Source: Ulva prolifera (taxonomy: Eukaryota; Chlorophyta; Ulvophyceae; Ulvales; Ulvaceae). From it: a stretch of DNA of 64,000 nucleotides. Positions 1-11,448 of this stretch are shown here, one piece after another. The first letter of the stretch is position 1. The number at the start of each line of letters is the position of its first letter. The notes under the pieces were generated by a model, which was given only the letters and a program-made list of their open reading frames with translations, searched no databases and had not been told where the DNA came from. The translations under genes were made by a program, and so were the position numbers. The stretch lies in the NCBI GenBank assembly GCA_023078555.1, contig CM041197.1, positions 9,270,842-9,334,841 on the forward strand. The letters are read 5' to 3'.

Positions 1-602
1 GATGTTAGGGGTTAGCGTTGAAGAGACGTTGGCATTGATGTTCACATGGCTGGCTCGTTTCCTGACAAGCGCCTGTGAGGCTTGTATCACAACTTGCAGA
101 CCTTAGTCAATCATGCCACGTCAACATTATGTGACATCAATCCGATGTTTCCATGTCAAGCCTTTCTCTCGGCTCTGCCAAATGAGAATTGTCATATCTG
201 GAGTTTTGAGACCTGTATGCTCTGCAAACAGTCTAATCGATGGTGCGCATACCGTCAAATTCAGATTGGCCGTATGCTTACGTCAATCATGTTATCTATG
301 TGCCATGTGCACCAACGACAGTGTGGATCGCAGCATCAGCCCAGTACGGTAGCTCGAGTTAAGTCGAGAATTATTTTCACATGTGTGGCTCCATGTAGCT
401 GCACAGCAAGCCAGGGCAAAATCAGCAGCAGAGGACGTGGTAAGCAATCATCACACGTTCATGCTGCGACTTCTGCCTGTCAGCAGTTTTCACATCACGG
501 CCACTTTCGATCTGGATTGCCTGAGCCGCGAACGAGCCAGACGTGACATGTGGACTATGCGAACAATCTAGGTTCCGAACTAAATAAGTCGATACACTCG
601 GA
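1..602. other. Left-edge region without a recognised gene
   Basis: Only short overlapping open frames are present, and none gives recognisable protein similarity on either strand. The stretch presumably holds the promoter and 5' UTR of the plus-strand gene starting at 603, but I see no clear core promoter motif. Confidence 0.4.
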
Positions 603-2153
603 ATGAAAGTTAGACGTCTTCTCTCATCTCAACTGGCTGGACCACAGTGCACCCGTCGCCCTGGGCGCGGACGTCCATCACCTGTTAGGTGCCAGCCAGA
701 AGATCAAGGAAAGAGCGGATCTGCCGAGATTAACGAAGACGTGCTTGCAAAGCTGCGAGCCTTTGAAGAAGAGAATAAGAAGCTCAAAGAGCAGCTGTCA
801 TCTGCGGTGCGACAGGGCTTGTGGCTACTTCGACGTGCATGTTCACTTCGCCAAGACATGATGTGTCGCGTCACGGCATTTTGGTGGCTGCAAGTATGCA
901 CTGATTTGTAGGACACTGTATCAGAGAAGCAGGATACGCAGGGCAAAGTCAGGGTGGATGGTTCCGGCATGAAGCGTGAGACTCTGTTCGGCAACTCATC
1001 CAGCCCAGGCAGCTGGCTGTCCGAATCAGACGTTGACTTTTTCACAGGAGGTACTAACTAAGCTTTTTAACTGCAGCGGTGAGTCGTCACAGTTAGGCCG
1101 TTGCACATGTGCTTACTCATGCTGTTGGGCTGTCTCCTCTTGAGCTGCTGCACGGATCATCTCGGCGTGTGCAGGAGGACTGACCGAGCAATCATCCGAA
1201 GACAGGGAAGCCGAAGACGCCGTCGTCAAGAGACGTCTACTTATTGGTGGCGTATTGACAGTGGGTACAATCGCGCTTTCATTGATACCAACGGAAGACC
1301 TGGATGGGTCTGCCAACAAGCCTTTGTACGTTTACCTCGTTCCTCTCCTCCGAAGCATAGTACGCCCTTTCACTTTGATGAGCAGTCGTCATGGTTCTGT
1401 CTAGTCATATACCGCACATCTTTGTTTCACGATGCAGAACGTGCCATTGTGCCAATCCAATATTCCAATGCATCTACGCATTGAGTTATCCTGATGGCTT
1501 CCAGCACCCAGCAGCATTTGACATCATACAGCGAAATCGCTCAAAGCTGCTGGACGTGTTGCTCATCATTGGATATGTGCGTGCAGTCTCTGTTGCAGGA
1601 TCTCGCAGTGGAGGTAGAACAAGGGAATACGGGCAGCTCCGCCCTGGTGGTGGATCGCATCCTAGGAAAACCTAATGAGGCACGCAAGAATCTCTACAGC
1701 GCCATCGAGTCAATAAGCCCGTCACAACGTCAACAAGCAAGAGAGGCGATCAGTGCGGTCCAGCGCCTGCAATGCACCAGCTACCGTGAACAGGGCAGTA
1801 TTGGGGGTAGATGTATCCTGGGGCACATTGCTGAAACCACTATGCTCAGGCGGTGATGTTCATTCATAACGGCTCATGCAGTGTATGGTAGCTTTTCACA
1901 GACACAGAGAACAGGGATGGGACATTTATGACTTTGCCTGCGTGGTGCAGGTAATTTTGTGGACTATGTCCAGCAGATTGACTATAACAAGTACTACGAT
2001 ACCGTTGGAGTCAAGGATGGTAGACTTATGGCGCAGTATCAAGAGTTTTCTTTGAAAAGCATCAAGGCTGCAATCCGGACAGGAACTGAAATTCTTGCTA
2101 TGTTCCCCGGAGATGTGGTGGCAGACGCCAAGGAAACTCTGGCACAGGTATGA
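603..2153 (+). CDS. Probable plastid coiled-coil membrane protein, uncharacterised
   Basis: Modelled exons are 603-806, 912-1050, 1175-1325, a fourth ending at 1576, 1599-1785 and 1951-2153. The first ~35 residues (MKVRRLLSS...) are rich in Arg, Ser and Pro with few acids, like a chloroplast transit peptide. A charged helix (AKLRAFEEENKKLKEQL) follows, predicted coiled coil. Exon 3 carries an acidic stretch and then one hydrophobic helix (LLIGGVLTVGTIALSLIP). The C-terminal half is helical, with segments resembling a conserved plant and algal plastid family of unknown function, including FVDYVQQIDYNKYY and FSLKSIKAAIRTG. The start of exon 4 is unsettled: acceptors at 1437 or 1504 each work with a different exon 3 donor. 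The stop at 2151-2153 may instead be bypassed by a donor at 2149. I cannot name the protein. Plastid targeting is inference. Confidence 0.6.
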
Positions 2154-2432
2154 TGGCATGTACAGTGAGCTTTTCTCATTGGTAAAGCATGCATCTTTAG
2201 AGTTTACGGGAGAGTATCACATGGATATAGTTTGCATAGAACTACGCTATGTAAGATGCTCCCGAAAGAATGAGCTCCTCAAGCAGTGTTTCTACTGTCT
2301 CGGTGATCAGGTACATAGAATGTCGAAGACTAAAACAAACGATTTGTTGACATGATGTATGGCCAGCGGTGATGTAGCGTGCCTGGCACATGCCTGCCAT
2401 CGCAGGCACGGCTATGCACGGTTATAAGACGC

Positions 2433-3333
2433 ATGCCCGAGATCTCGTGCGGGAGAGGGGGCCTCAACGCATTCGATGTCAGAAAATCGCCCAAAGCTGC
2501 TACGAGGAGCACGCCTGCACGTTTGCGTTACTTCACAACCGTCATGTCTCATTCAGTCGCCCTTGGACATCGAATCAGCGCTTAAACACAACCGACGCTC
2601 AATCGGTGCATCAATCCTCCGAAGCTAGCACGATGTACGACTCCCCATTCTTAACCACCAAGTCATATTTAGATTTGGTCTTGACTGCATGTTCTGTGTG
2701 AGCAGGGACGAGGAAGACGTGGTGTGCCCGAAGCCCAAGGTGCGACCAACATTCTCATTTTTGCGATTTGCGAGTGATGCCGTTGTTACTTGGGAATGCT
2801 CATGAAAATTTCGCTCGTCTGGTGAATTAACACCGACATACTCGCTGATGGTCACGTCTATACTGCAGTTGGAGGAGAGGTGCAAACGGGACTGCGTCGG
2901 ATTGTTCAAGGAGGCACAGGTACGTATTGACCAAGCCTAGAACCAGTTGACGAAGGAATTTGATTGCAGTTTTCTTTGTGATTTTCGCTGTTACCATCAC
3001 CAGCCGGGCATGCCCGTTTGATGATCATCTGTTCAGCACCAATTGATGTTCACGGTTCTACACAAGACCCAACAATTCTTCTTCTTCTTCATGCAGAAAT
3101 GTGCCAAGCGAGTTGAAGCTGATGAAACCGGGGAAGCTCACTGCACAGGCCAGTATTTTGACTACTGGAAGTGCATAGACAAATGCGTACGCTCCCACCT
3201 GTACGGAGGTCATGGATGTTGTACACTCACCATTTGATAAGCTAAGCTTTTTGTTTTGGTCACGGTCTGTTGTATGCTAGAATGGTGTGCTCTGCTGCAG
3301 GTAGCTAAGCAGCTCTTCAAACACACAGTTTGA
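2433..3333 (+). CDS. QCR6: Ubiquinol-cytochrome c reductase hinge protein (complex III subunit 6, QCR6)
   Basis: This small acidic intermembrane-space subunit of mitochondrial bc1 supports cytochrome c1-cytochrome c interaction. Exons 2433-2446, 2706-2739, 2869-2919, 3097-3186 and 3301-3333 join in phase to a 73-residue protein; plant QCR6 is about 70. The N terminus is acidic (DEED). Cysteines in LEERCKRDC and KCAKRV precede the family signature HCTGQYFDYWKCIDKC, giving the paired-cysteine hairpin expected for two disulfides. The last exon encodes VAKQLFKHTV, matching the usual VA-KLF end. The first coding exon is only 14 nt (MPEIS start). It was chosen because its GTGCGG donor and phase fit; this start is the least certain part. 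The four introns begin gtgcgg, gtgcga, gtacgt and gtacgc. No targeting presequence is seen, normal for QCR6. Confidence 0.88.
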
Positions 3334-5330
3334 GGTCATTCCGGATACATCTCAGAGCTTGAACAGCAGAGCTCCATGGACATTATGACTGCCAAAGGTC
3401 CTTCAGAGTGGTAGAACATTGCTCGAGGCATGCCGTGCTGATACGGGTGGAATGGGACGATGATGATTCCGTTCATTGTGACTCAAGAGACAGTGTGTAT
3501 GTGGAGCAGTTGTGATCTTTGGCTCGCTTCCACCGTGCTTGGGAAGGGTGGACTGGCGGTCACTGTCACTAGTTTCTCATCCTATCGGGCTCGTGCGGGC
3601 GATGCAATACCTTCTGGTTTGGAATGGTGAGCATATAAAGACTGTTACTGAGTGAATCAATACTGATTTTGAACATCAACTCACTGGTTAGATAGTCATC
3701 ACAATCGGGTAATGGAATCTCACGATGTAGTGTCGTAGCGGCATGTACTCACATCCGACCAGCCGGGTTACATCTGAACAAGGACATCCGATGAACCAAA
3801 GTGGTTAATGTTGGGCACTGGGCACATTATAGCTGTCGTCGGAGCACGATGGCTTACCTGCTTGGTTCCATAAAGGCCGACTGCTCGCGGCGAACTAGAA
3901 CCCTCTGGGGATGTGACAACATAGTGATCACTAGTGTTATGGAATGCCGTAGCAGTCCCGACATACTGGGACAGTGGCCAGAGGGCACACCTGGTCATGG
4001 TGCTGACATGTTAACATGTATTGAATAACGTTACTGTTTATAAGGACTAGGTCCGTCACAATCTACGGACAGAGCTACCTTGTAACCGAGGTACACCATT
4101 CGATCCGTTTCAACTAGTCTGAAAGCAGTGATGGTGTGTCCAGCAGATATGTGAGTGATTACATCCGAATGGGCAGGACAATCCTGAAGCAGCCCAAATT
4201 CCATTACACCTGTCATATTGACAATGGCTCTATCGACTGACTTGCAGCCAGACACTTGTGAACTTGAGCCATGAATTTGAACATGGTTCTGCATTGATCG
4301 TCAAATGCAATATTGATCTTACGCCGTTTGACTGGTGGCAACAATCCCATGGACGCGGGGGGAATAGTAGGGCACAACGCTAGCAAACAGTCGCACAACG
4401 GAGTTTCAGCGACGATGCGCACACATGTGCTGATACTTGAGGTGCAGTTGCTCGTCCATGTCCTGAGGAGCACCTTAATGGCAGGCTGTGAAGCATAAGA
4501 CCTCCCCGGCACCTTCGGCACACAGTGCCAATGCTGTCAGTACACGTGTTGTCCATGTATAGACTGTATGATATCACTCTATTGTGAGCATCCGCCATTC
4601 AGACACACCAGCGGCAGCAGTCTGACTGAAGCACAGAGGACTATTGCAGGTACAGTCGATGGCCATCATGCCGCCTCCCACTTTTTGTTGTCTACTGAGC
4701 CTGTCTAGAAGCATTCGCCTCGAAATCGATCCTCCCTTCTGCATACCATGGATCTCGGTGTGGCTTGCTGAACACAACTTTTTAGTACAGCGCCAGCGAA
4801 ACAACAGCTGTAGGTGGATTGTTAGTGTGAAGGACGTGGCCAATAATTTCGGATAACCCTCTTTGGCCGCTTTGCAAATGCTATGTTGCTGGAGCATCCA
4901 GTAAAACAGTCGTTCTCCTGTGGCTACGGTGCTCGGCACAACGACATGCAAGGACGGCAGCAGCGAAGTTCATCAGCCAGATGTAGAGTTAACGTTGAGC
5001 ACCCTCGATACAGGCTGAGCCAGGGGAAGTGAGATCAAATACCCACATCAATCATCGACTAGCAAAACATTTAGTTACTTTCCAACCATTCTGAGCCAGG
5101 GTTTTGGGTACCTTTTAAGCCATCACTGTTCGACTGGTTGTGTTGTGCACCCTGGACGAAAAATGCTCACATCATCACTGCAACATGCGGTGCCTCCACC
5201 TGTCTATCTAAGTTACACCAACTATCGGCCACTTGCACCAAGAACCTGCACTGCCTCATTGACCTCACCTCAGCCACAGCTGAGACTGACCTGACAGCAA
5301 GACGACCGGCGACAACCAAGTAAAACTGAG
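3334..5330. other. Intergenic region without a recognised gene
   Basis: About 2 kb between two convergent genes. ORFs are short and I recognise no protein on either strand. No tRNA-like or repeat structure stood out. Confidence 0.4.
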
Positions 5331-7633
5331 CTAGCTCTGCTCGTTCATGTACTCGACAAAGTCATCAATCAGGATCGGCCAAGCTTGAGTCTCATCGTAG
5401 TTGCTCATGTCGTGGGGGTTCATCTGCAATCACGCACCCCAGTCAATCAATCCTGCATGCTGTCATGCACCATGATATCCACTATGAACGGCATGTCTAT
5501 AGTCACTCATAGTGCAAACAAGTGCCAGGGTCATCAGTCATCGACATGAAGTCCCGAGACACTGATCATGCCGACTTGGGAAATCATCATCACACCGGCC
5601 ATATAAGCATCAGCTGGGCCCCTGCAATGTGTGGCACCTCCTTTTTCACACTGCCACATCATGGCCATGCGTTTGTGCTCTGCATGGAGTCCGCCGACGG
5701 GCCGGAGCGCGCCTTTTTGAACTGCAGCAGCAGCTTCCACGTGTCGGCGTTGATCGGCCGGCCGTGCTTCGCCTCGAGGAACTCGTACCACCGCTCCGTG
5801 TATGCCCAGGCCTGCCGCCCCGTGAGCAGCAGCTGCCACATCGCGACCGCGCTGTCCTGGTCCAGGAACTTCTTCCCCCGCGGGCACGCCCAGCCGAACG
5901 TGAAGTTGTAGATTGCCTCGAACGACTCCGCGTTGTCAAAGCGCCCCCGCAGCGCCGGCAGCTTCGCCGCAAACATCTTCAGGCTCGTGATGCCGAGGGA
6001 GTCGCAGCCCCGGCAGAACTCCTCGCGCGAGAACTCCCCCATGTTGTCGGCGGCGCATGCATGCGCAAAGGCGATCTGCAGCCAGCGCCCCAATTCGTCG
6101 CGGAATCTCACAGCGGGCATGCCGCACATGATGTCTTCTTGGTCGCTGACAGCGGCGGCGATGGCACTGACATGGGACCGCTGTGATAGATATGGTCCAT
6201 CAATCAGTGTCCGTTTCAGAGGGCGACGTGGTGTGCATATATGGTGCATTTGCAGTGTATGCATGACAATGTTGCTGTTCTACAGGGACACTGAACGCTC
6301 TGGCAAGTGGGACTTGCCAGGAACACACTCCGAAGAGCTCGAAGCATGCTGTGTAACCAACTTGTGAATGTGGGAATATATTGACTTTACACAGATTGCC
6401 ACGCACTATCCTGACTGATCTAGTCAGGTTGGCGTGGCCTACAGAGCAGCTGTGGGGCCGATTTATAGTTGCTGCATTCGTGACGAACAAACTGAGCAAC
6501 CAGTCAGCATCTGTGCAAAACCCAGACACATCCCACGTGGTGTGTGTGGCCACTGGAATCGCGATGCGAGTGGGCAGGGAGCACATGAACTAGATGATGA
6601 CGATGCAGTGCATGGTTGTGAATTTGTTATATAAGCAGCAGGGCCGGACTATTGGCAGATCCCGCCAATCGCAATGAAGGGTTGTGATGTTGAATGTGTC
6701 TGAGTGAATCCAGACAGAACGGTGCAACACTGATGCTGCAGCGTGGGCAGCTGGCGAGCTGATGCTGCAGGTGCTGCACAATGCACAGCGAATGCACGTG
6801 ATTTCGCACCAGCGCCTTGTCTGTGCTCTCAATTTGTAGGTCCTGGATGAGCTTCATTACACCTTCCACATCAACAATGTCCTCCTCAGCATCAGCACCT
6901 GCAAACGCCTCCCTCCATTGCGCCTACAAGCAAATCCAAACACCCTAGATGGGTGTGTAGGGTCGAGCTTGGCAGGTATCGGATCAAGGGCATCAGCGCC
7001 TGCCAGTGTCTTCTGAGGTGTGCAGCACATGGGAGCGTACTCTTATATTTGGTAAACAGGGCATCACTCTTGGAGTCTTGCTCAATCGCGACGACGTCAG
7101 CATTGTAAAATCGGTTCAACGCAGCTTGCACATTAAAACTCTCCGCCTTCAGGAAGTCTATAGCTGTTGCAGTACTGCATGCCAAGGGGGAAATTCGTTG
7201 GTGGCGCTCAAGCATCCCCAAAAAATTGCGAATCTGATTTCATCAACAGTCACATATGTTGACACGTTCTCAGCTGTTGTCTGAATAGCTTCCTGGACGG
7301 TTGCGCGGCAACATCGACTTGCATGCACACAGAGCTGATATGCAGCGCATACAGAACAACTCTAGAAATCCATGCAGGAGATTGAGGTGCATCAGTGGCG
7401 TTCACAATGTGTAAGCAGGGTCAATGATCATACCGCTACATGTCATGCGAATCGATCAGGTCGGAGTCGCAGGACAACTGCGTACCTGGTGCCTGAGATC
7501 TCCACAAATTCTCGCACTTGAGCTTTTTGATCTTTCTTCAAGCGATTCTGCAAAGAAACGGGACTGTGGCTATGGCACACACATAGTCGTCCTGTGGAGT
7601 GTCCAGCCCAGTCGTAAGAAGCACTCGCACCAT
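5331..7633 (-). CDS. DCN1: DCN1-like protein (defective in cullin neddylation)
   Basis: A scaffold-type E3 that promotes NEDD8/RUB transfer to cullins, activating cullin-RING ubiquitin ligases. Coding exons in order are 7633-7631 (ATG only), 7547-7486, 7174-7041, 6898-6810, 6075-5713 and 5423-5331. They total 744 nt, 247 residues (human DCN1-like about 259), all phases agreeing. Residues 2-60 form a UBA-like domain (NRLKKDQKAQVREF...FNVQAALNRFY). The PONY/potentiating-neddylation domain follows, with EFSREEFCRGCDSLG, YNFTFGWACPRGKKFLD, MWQLLL and the C-terminal SNYDETQAWPILIDDFVEYM, which carries the DAD-patch acids. The last intron (5712-5424) appears to start with GC instead of GT; the join gives FKK-MNPHDMSNYDE, equal in length to family members. 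The initiator exon of one codon is supported by phase and a GTGCGA donor, but needs transcript evidence. The gene is divergent from proteasome alpha-2. Confidence 0.9.
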
Positions 7634-8467
7634 TGCTTCACCGTGCGCAAATGTTAACAATAAAACCTGATCACATCAAAGGCAAAACAGCAAAACCAGC
7701 TGTAACCAGCCTAGGATGCATCATGCGTGAAGGGCGACATATGGACAGTGTCGGACGCACACAAAACAATGATGCACATACCTAGCATTACGATACGTCG
7801 TGATCAGAGCTATTGCAGCAAGGACAACTTCGCTGATGTCATGCACAGACTGACACGCGTTCTAAGAATCAAACTGCCTCCTGTTACGACTACCAGTCGC
7901 ATGCATGTCAAGGTTAGCCTAGGCAGTATGAAGACACCTTGTGCGCAAGCGTAATCATCCGCAAGCGAGGTAGCCTACACTGTAGCAAAGCGGCATTTAC
8001 AGCCAAGTTTGTAGACGTGATTGTTCCATTTCCGTTGGTACCACTGGCTCCATCATTTGACCGCGGCTATTGCTCTGCATTGTTGGCGACCGTCAAACTC
8101 TCCGCCGCTTTCACCTTGAATCTGGCCTTGGGTACGCTGCAGGCATCTCTGTCGTAGCGCGTGGACGCGTGACCGCTCTCTCTGCAGTATGGCAGAGTCT
8201 CAGGTGCATACCCGCTTGATCTCCCACATGACCGCCTGGCGTGACCAAAAGCTTCTAGATCGTGCTGTGGCTAGATTATTGCCGTTGTGGAGATGAACTT
8301 GTTGCGGACTGGTTCATACGAAGCAATGAGTGCTGTCTTGGTACCTGCAGCCAGCTTGAGCTGGGTGTGTCCAACCAGCGATCACTGCACGCACTGCGGA
8401 TACTTTCTACCAAATGATGAGCTACAGCCAGTAAATTTCATAAGACATCAGCATATTTTTGTGCGCC
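7634..8467. promoter_or_regulatory. Putative bidirectional promoter between DCN1 and proteasome alpha-2
   Basis: 834 bp separates two divergent start codons. It contains no recognisable gene. The arrangement implies that both promoters lie here. I see no TATA box at a convincing distance. Shared regulation is inference from position and the common ubiquitin-proteasome theme. Confidence 0.4.
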
Positions 8468-9710
8468 ATGTCGGAAGCCAGTTCGAATGTTGGCATGCAG
8501 TATTCTTTCTCTCTCACCACCTTCAGCCCAAGTGGCAAGCTCGTGCAAATTGAATATGCCTTGAATGCTGTCTCTGCGGGGGCCATATCTCTTGGTATCA
8601 AGGCAACCAATGGCGTGGTCCTTGCAACAGAGAAGAAGCTGCCTTCTACTTTGATTGATGAATCGACCGTCCGGAAAATCAATGACCTGTCAGGCAATAT
8701 TGGGGTTGTATATTCGGGTATGGGGCCAGATAACCGAGTTTTAATCAAGCGAGCTCGGAGGGTGGCGCAGACGTACTACATGCAGTACAATGAGGAAATT
8801 CCAGTCGCTCAACTCGTTCGGGAAGTTGCAGCTGTCATGCAAGAATTCACCCGTGCGCTCCGATAATGCTATCGTTGTCCTTTGAAACAGGCAGCTTCAT
8901 TGCTGTGTATTCTTTGTGTTGCGTTCTTTATAAGTCAGCTTGCAGTCACGATGCTTGTAAAGTAAAGTAAATCTAATTTTACTGAGCCTTGTTATTGTCA
9001 GTGACTCTCGTAGGGCCTGACACTGAACGACTCGGACTGCGCATGGTTTTCGGGTCTGCATCGCACCTGATCAATTCAAATCAAAGCAGATTTGTGGTGA
9101 ACATGGTCTCTTGAGGTTTCATATCTCTCCTGTGATGATATTCTCCGGAGTTGGCATGCCTAGGCTGTCCACGACTGTAAGCTACATTAGCTTGACAGAG
9201 ATCGCACACAAGGCTTGGACAAGCCCATCACCATGCACGCACACATGACGCCAAGCCTGGCTGGTTTCAAGCCGTTGAATGACATACAACATCCTCGCAA
9301 AAGGCACCGTGTTCAGTGAGAGCCCTTTGCCTGTCTTTACCAACATGTACAATGATACGCCAGCACATTGATGCACTAAGAATTCATGTGCCCCCATCTT
9401 CGTTGCAGAATCTGGTGGAGTTCGTCCATTTGGTGTGTCACTGATGCTCGCTGGCTATGACGCAAATGGGCCCCAACTCTACCAGATCGACCCCTCAGGC
9501 ACCTTCTTTGCCTGGAAGGCTTCGGCAATCGGTAAGAACATGGTAAATGCCAAGACCTTCCTTGAGAAGCGGTATGCTGATGATCTGGAGCTTGAGGATG
9601 CCATAGATACCGCCCTGCTCACACTGAAGGAAAGCTTTGAGGGGGAGATGTCTGGGGACAACGTTGAGGTAGGGCATCAGATTGCTGTATCTGAATACTG
9701 CATACTGAAG
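8468..9710 (+). CDS. PSMA2: 20S proteasome subunit alpha type-2
   Basis: Alpha-ring subunit of the 20S core, non-catalytic, gating entry to the protease chamber in cytosol and nucleus. Exons 8468-8852 and 9409-9668 join in phase to 215 residues. The proteasome alpha N-terminal signature lies at ~13-35 ([20 protein letters not shown]), with [15 protein letters not shown] and GMGPDNRVL following. The second exon begins [18 protein letters not shown] and contains the alpha-2 hallmark [29 protein letters not shown]. The family needs about 20 more residues. Either the frame reads on past 9668 (EYCILK to 9710) and then splices, possibly to an exon near 10516 encoding PEPIDYMLAS, or a small exon was missed. 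The end is therefore unresolved. The start codon fits the usual family length. Confidence 0.9.
8956..8987 (+). repeat. Dispersed 32-bp AAAGT/TCTA element, copy A
   Basis: Begins TGTAAAGTAAAGTAAATCTA and ends ACTGAGC. Lies inside intron 1 of the proteasome alpha-2 gene. Related copies are at 16881-16912 (same strand) and 31558-31594 (opposite strand). Confidence 0.7.
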
Positions 9711-11448
9711 GTACCCAGGAGGAAGATTTCACCCTGGATGCTGGAAACCCATACTCATGCTGGCTGATGCTTGGGATCAAGTCCCTCTTGTTTACTCAAA
9801 CGCATGAGAGCAGTCCTTGCTGTCGGGCAAAGCTGTGTGTGAGAATGCTACTGGCAATAATTCCGAGCTCATGCTAAGAATCAATGAACCTACAGAAGCA
9901 TTACATTTGATGCTATCGAGACTTGCATTCTGTTCCCAATAATTGTTCATGCACTGTGCAGTGCATCTGTTTGATGTGTGGCAGGATGGCGTGAAAAACG
10001 TTAGTACGTGCAGGTGGGGGTGGTGGGGCCGGATCACAAGTTCCGGCTACTATCGCCATCAGAAGTCGAGGCACACTTGCGAACAGTACAGTAGTCAGAA
10101 GATGCGGTTTGTATGCCTGCACCATGGCTGTGCTACATCATGGCAGCATTTACTTGGGTTGCCTGAGTCCTTTCTGTACTGACCAAACTTGTAAATGTCG
10201 ATCGATGATGTTAATTTCCTGCAGCTGCATTGATTACCCATTGCCTAGTGTGTCTCATGCGATATGCTCTGCCATGCAGCAGCAGCCAGACATTGGCGCT
10301 GTATGATCGTTTCGAACGTCTACTGGCTAGTTGAGCTCCCACCCTTCAGTACCTTCTGCTTTCGCATCTACACCTCGTTATCTTATGTCACCCTTGATAG
10401 TGCAACCTCGATTATATCATCTGAGCTGCACTCTGCGTGCATGTAGAAAGCATTTCCTTGTGCATTACGTGAATTTCGTGGTTGTGTTTAGTATCCTTTC
10501 ACTGCCAACTCATGAGCATCCTGAGCCGATCGACTACATGCTGGCAAGTAGACGCGTCAAAATCAGGTCCTGCAAATGCTTAAGTCGAGGTGGTCAGGGG
10601 ACACAGCATGCACATCAGGCCTGTCCCGTGACTTGTAGCTGCCTGTGAGACAGCAGAGCCACCACAGTTTGCCGCATCTGCTGGCCACAGGTTGCGTTGC
10701 TACAGTAATGGCCCAGTAGGGATCCTTCACTCTGGGCCTCTCCTATGCTGCAACTCTGCTATGTGAAGGCATATATATTTACAACAGACCACACTACATC
10801 TTCCATTCGGCACACATTTGATCGCTAGCGGTCCGACCTCGCCACTCCGGCTACCACTGTTCAAGCTATTCAATTCTCTTGCCTCACGAAGTGGGCTGTG
10901 GAAGCATCATAGGATCATCCCATGTCGGGTGCAAGCTAGAAAAAGAAAAGAGCCCAGCCTCGCCCTCCTGGCAACAATGGGCCACAAAACGTCTGCGACT
11001 GTGTCCACAAGAATCCACACCCGCAATCATCATCCTGCATGGCACGGACGCTCGCACAGAACCAGCGGACCGCCACCAGCACGTTTGTACTCCTGTCGCC
11101 TCCACGATAATGAAAATAAGGCTCAAAAGGTGCCGCAATATCGAGATCACTGCCTGTGCGGCAGAATCACCGCTGACGTGCCGCCATCGTGTAGCGACCA
11201 AATCCTGCTACTTGCAGCACGTGCATATCCAGCGCCCTCTGCCTGCGACGCTTGGTCCGTGACGTACCATCTGCGCAGGCGCCGCACGGCGCACATCAAC
11301 AATAAATGAACATGCATGCAATCACAGCTACCATACATCTGCTGTGTGCCGGCATCCATGTCTCAATCTCGCGGACAAGATTGAGTTGATGTGATGGCCA
11401 GCCCAGGAGAAGCGGCACCGAAGCCGCCCGGTGCGGGGGCGTGGCCGC
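9711..11448. other. Region between proteasome alpha-2 and lipid phosphatase genes
   Basis: It may hold the last exon(s) and 3' UTR of proteasome alpha-2; a candidate segment near 10516-10545 reads PEPIDYMLAS. Otherwise no recognisable protein on either strand. It also receives the 3' side of the minus-strand phosphatase gene. Confidence 0.35.
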
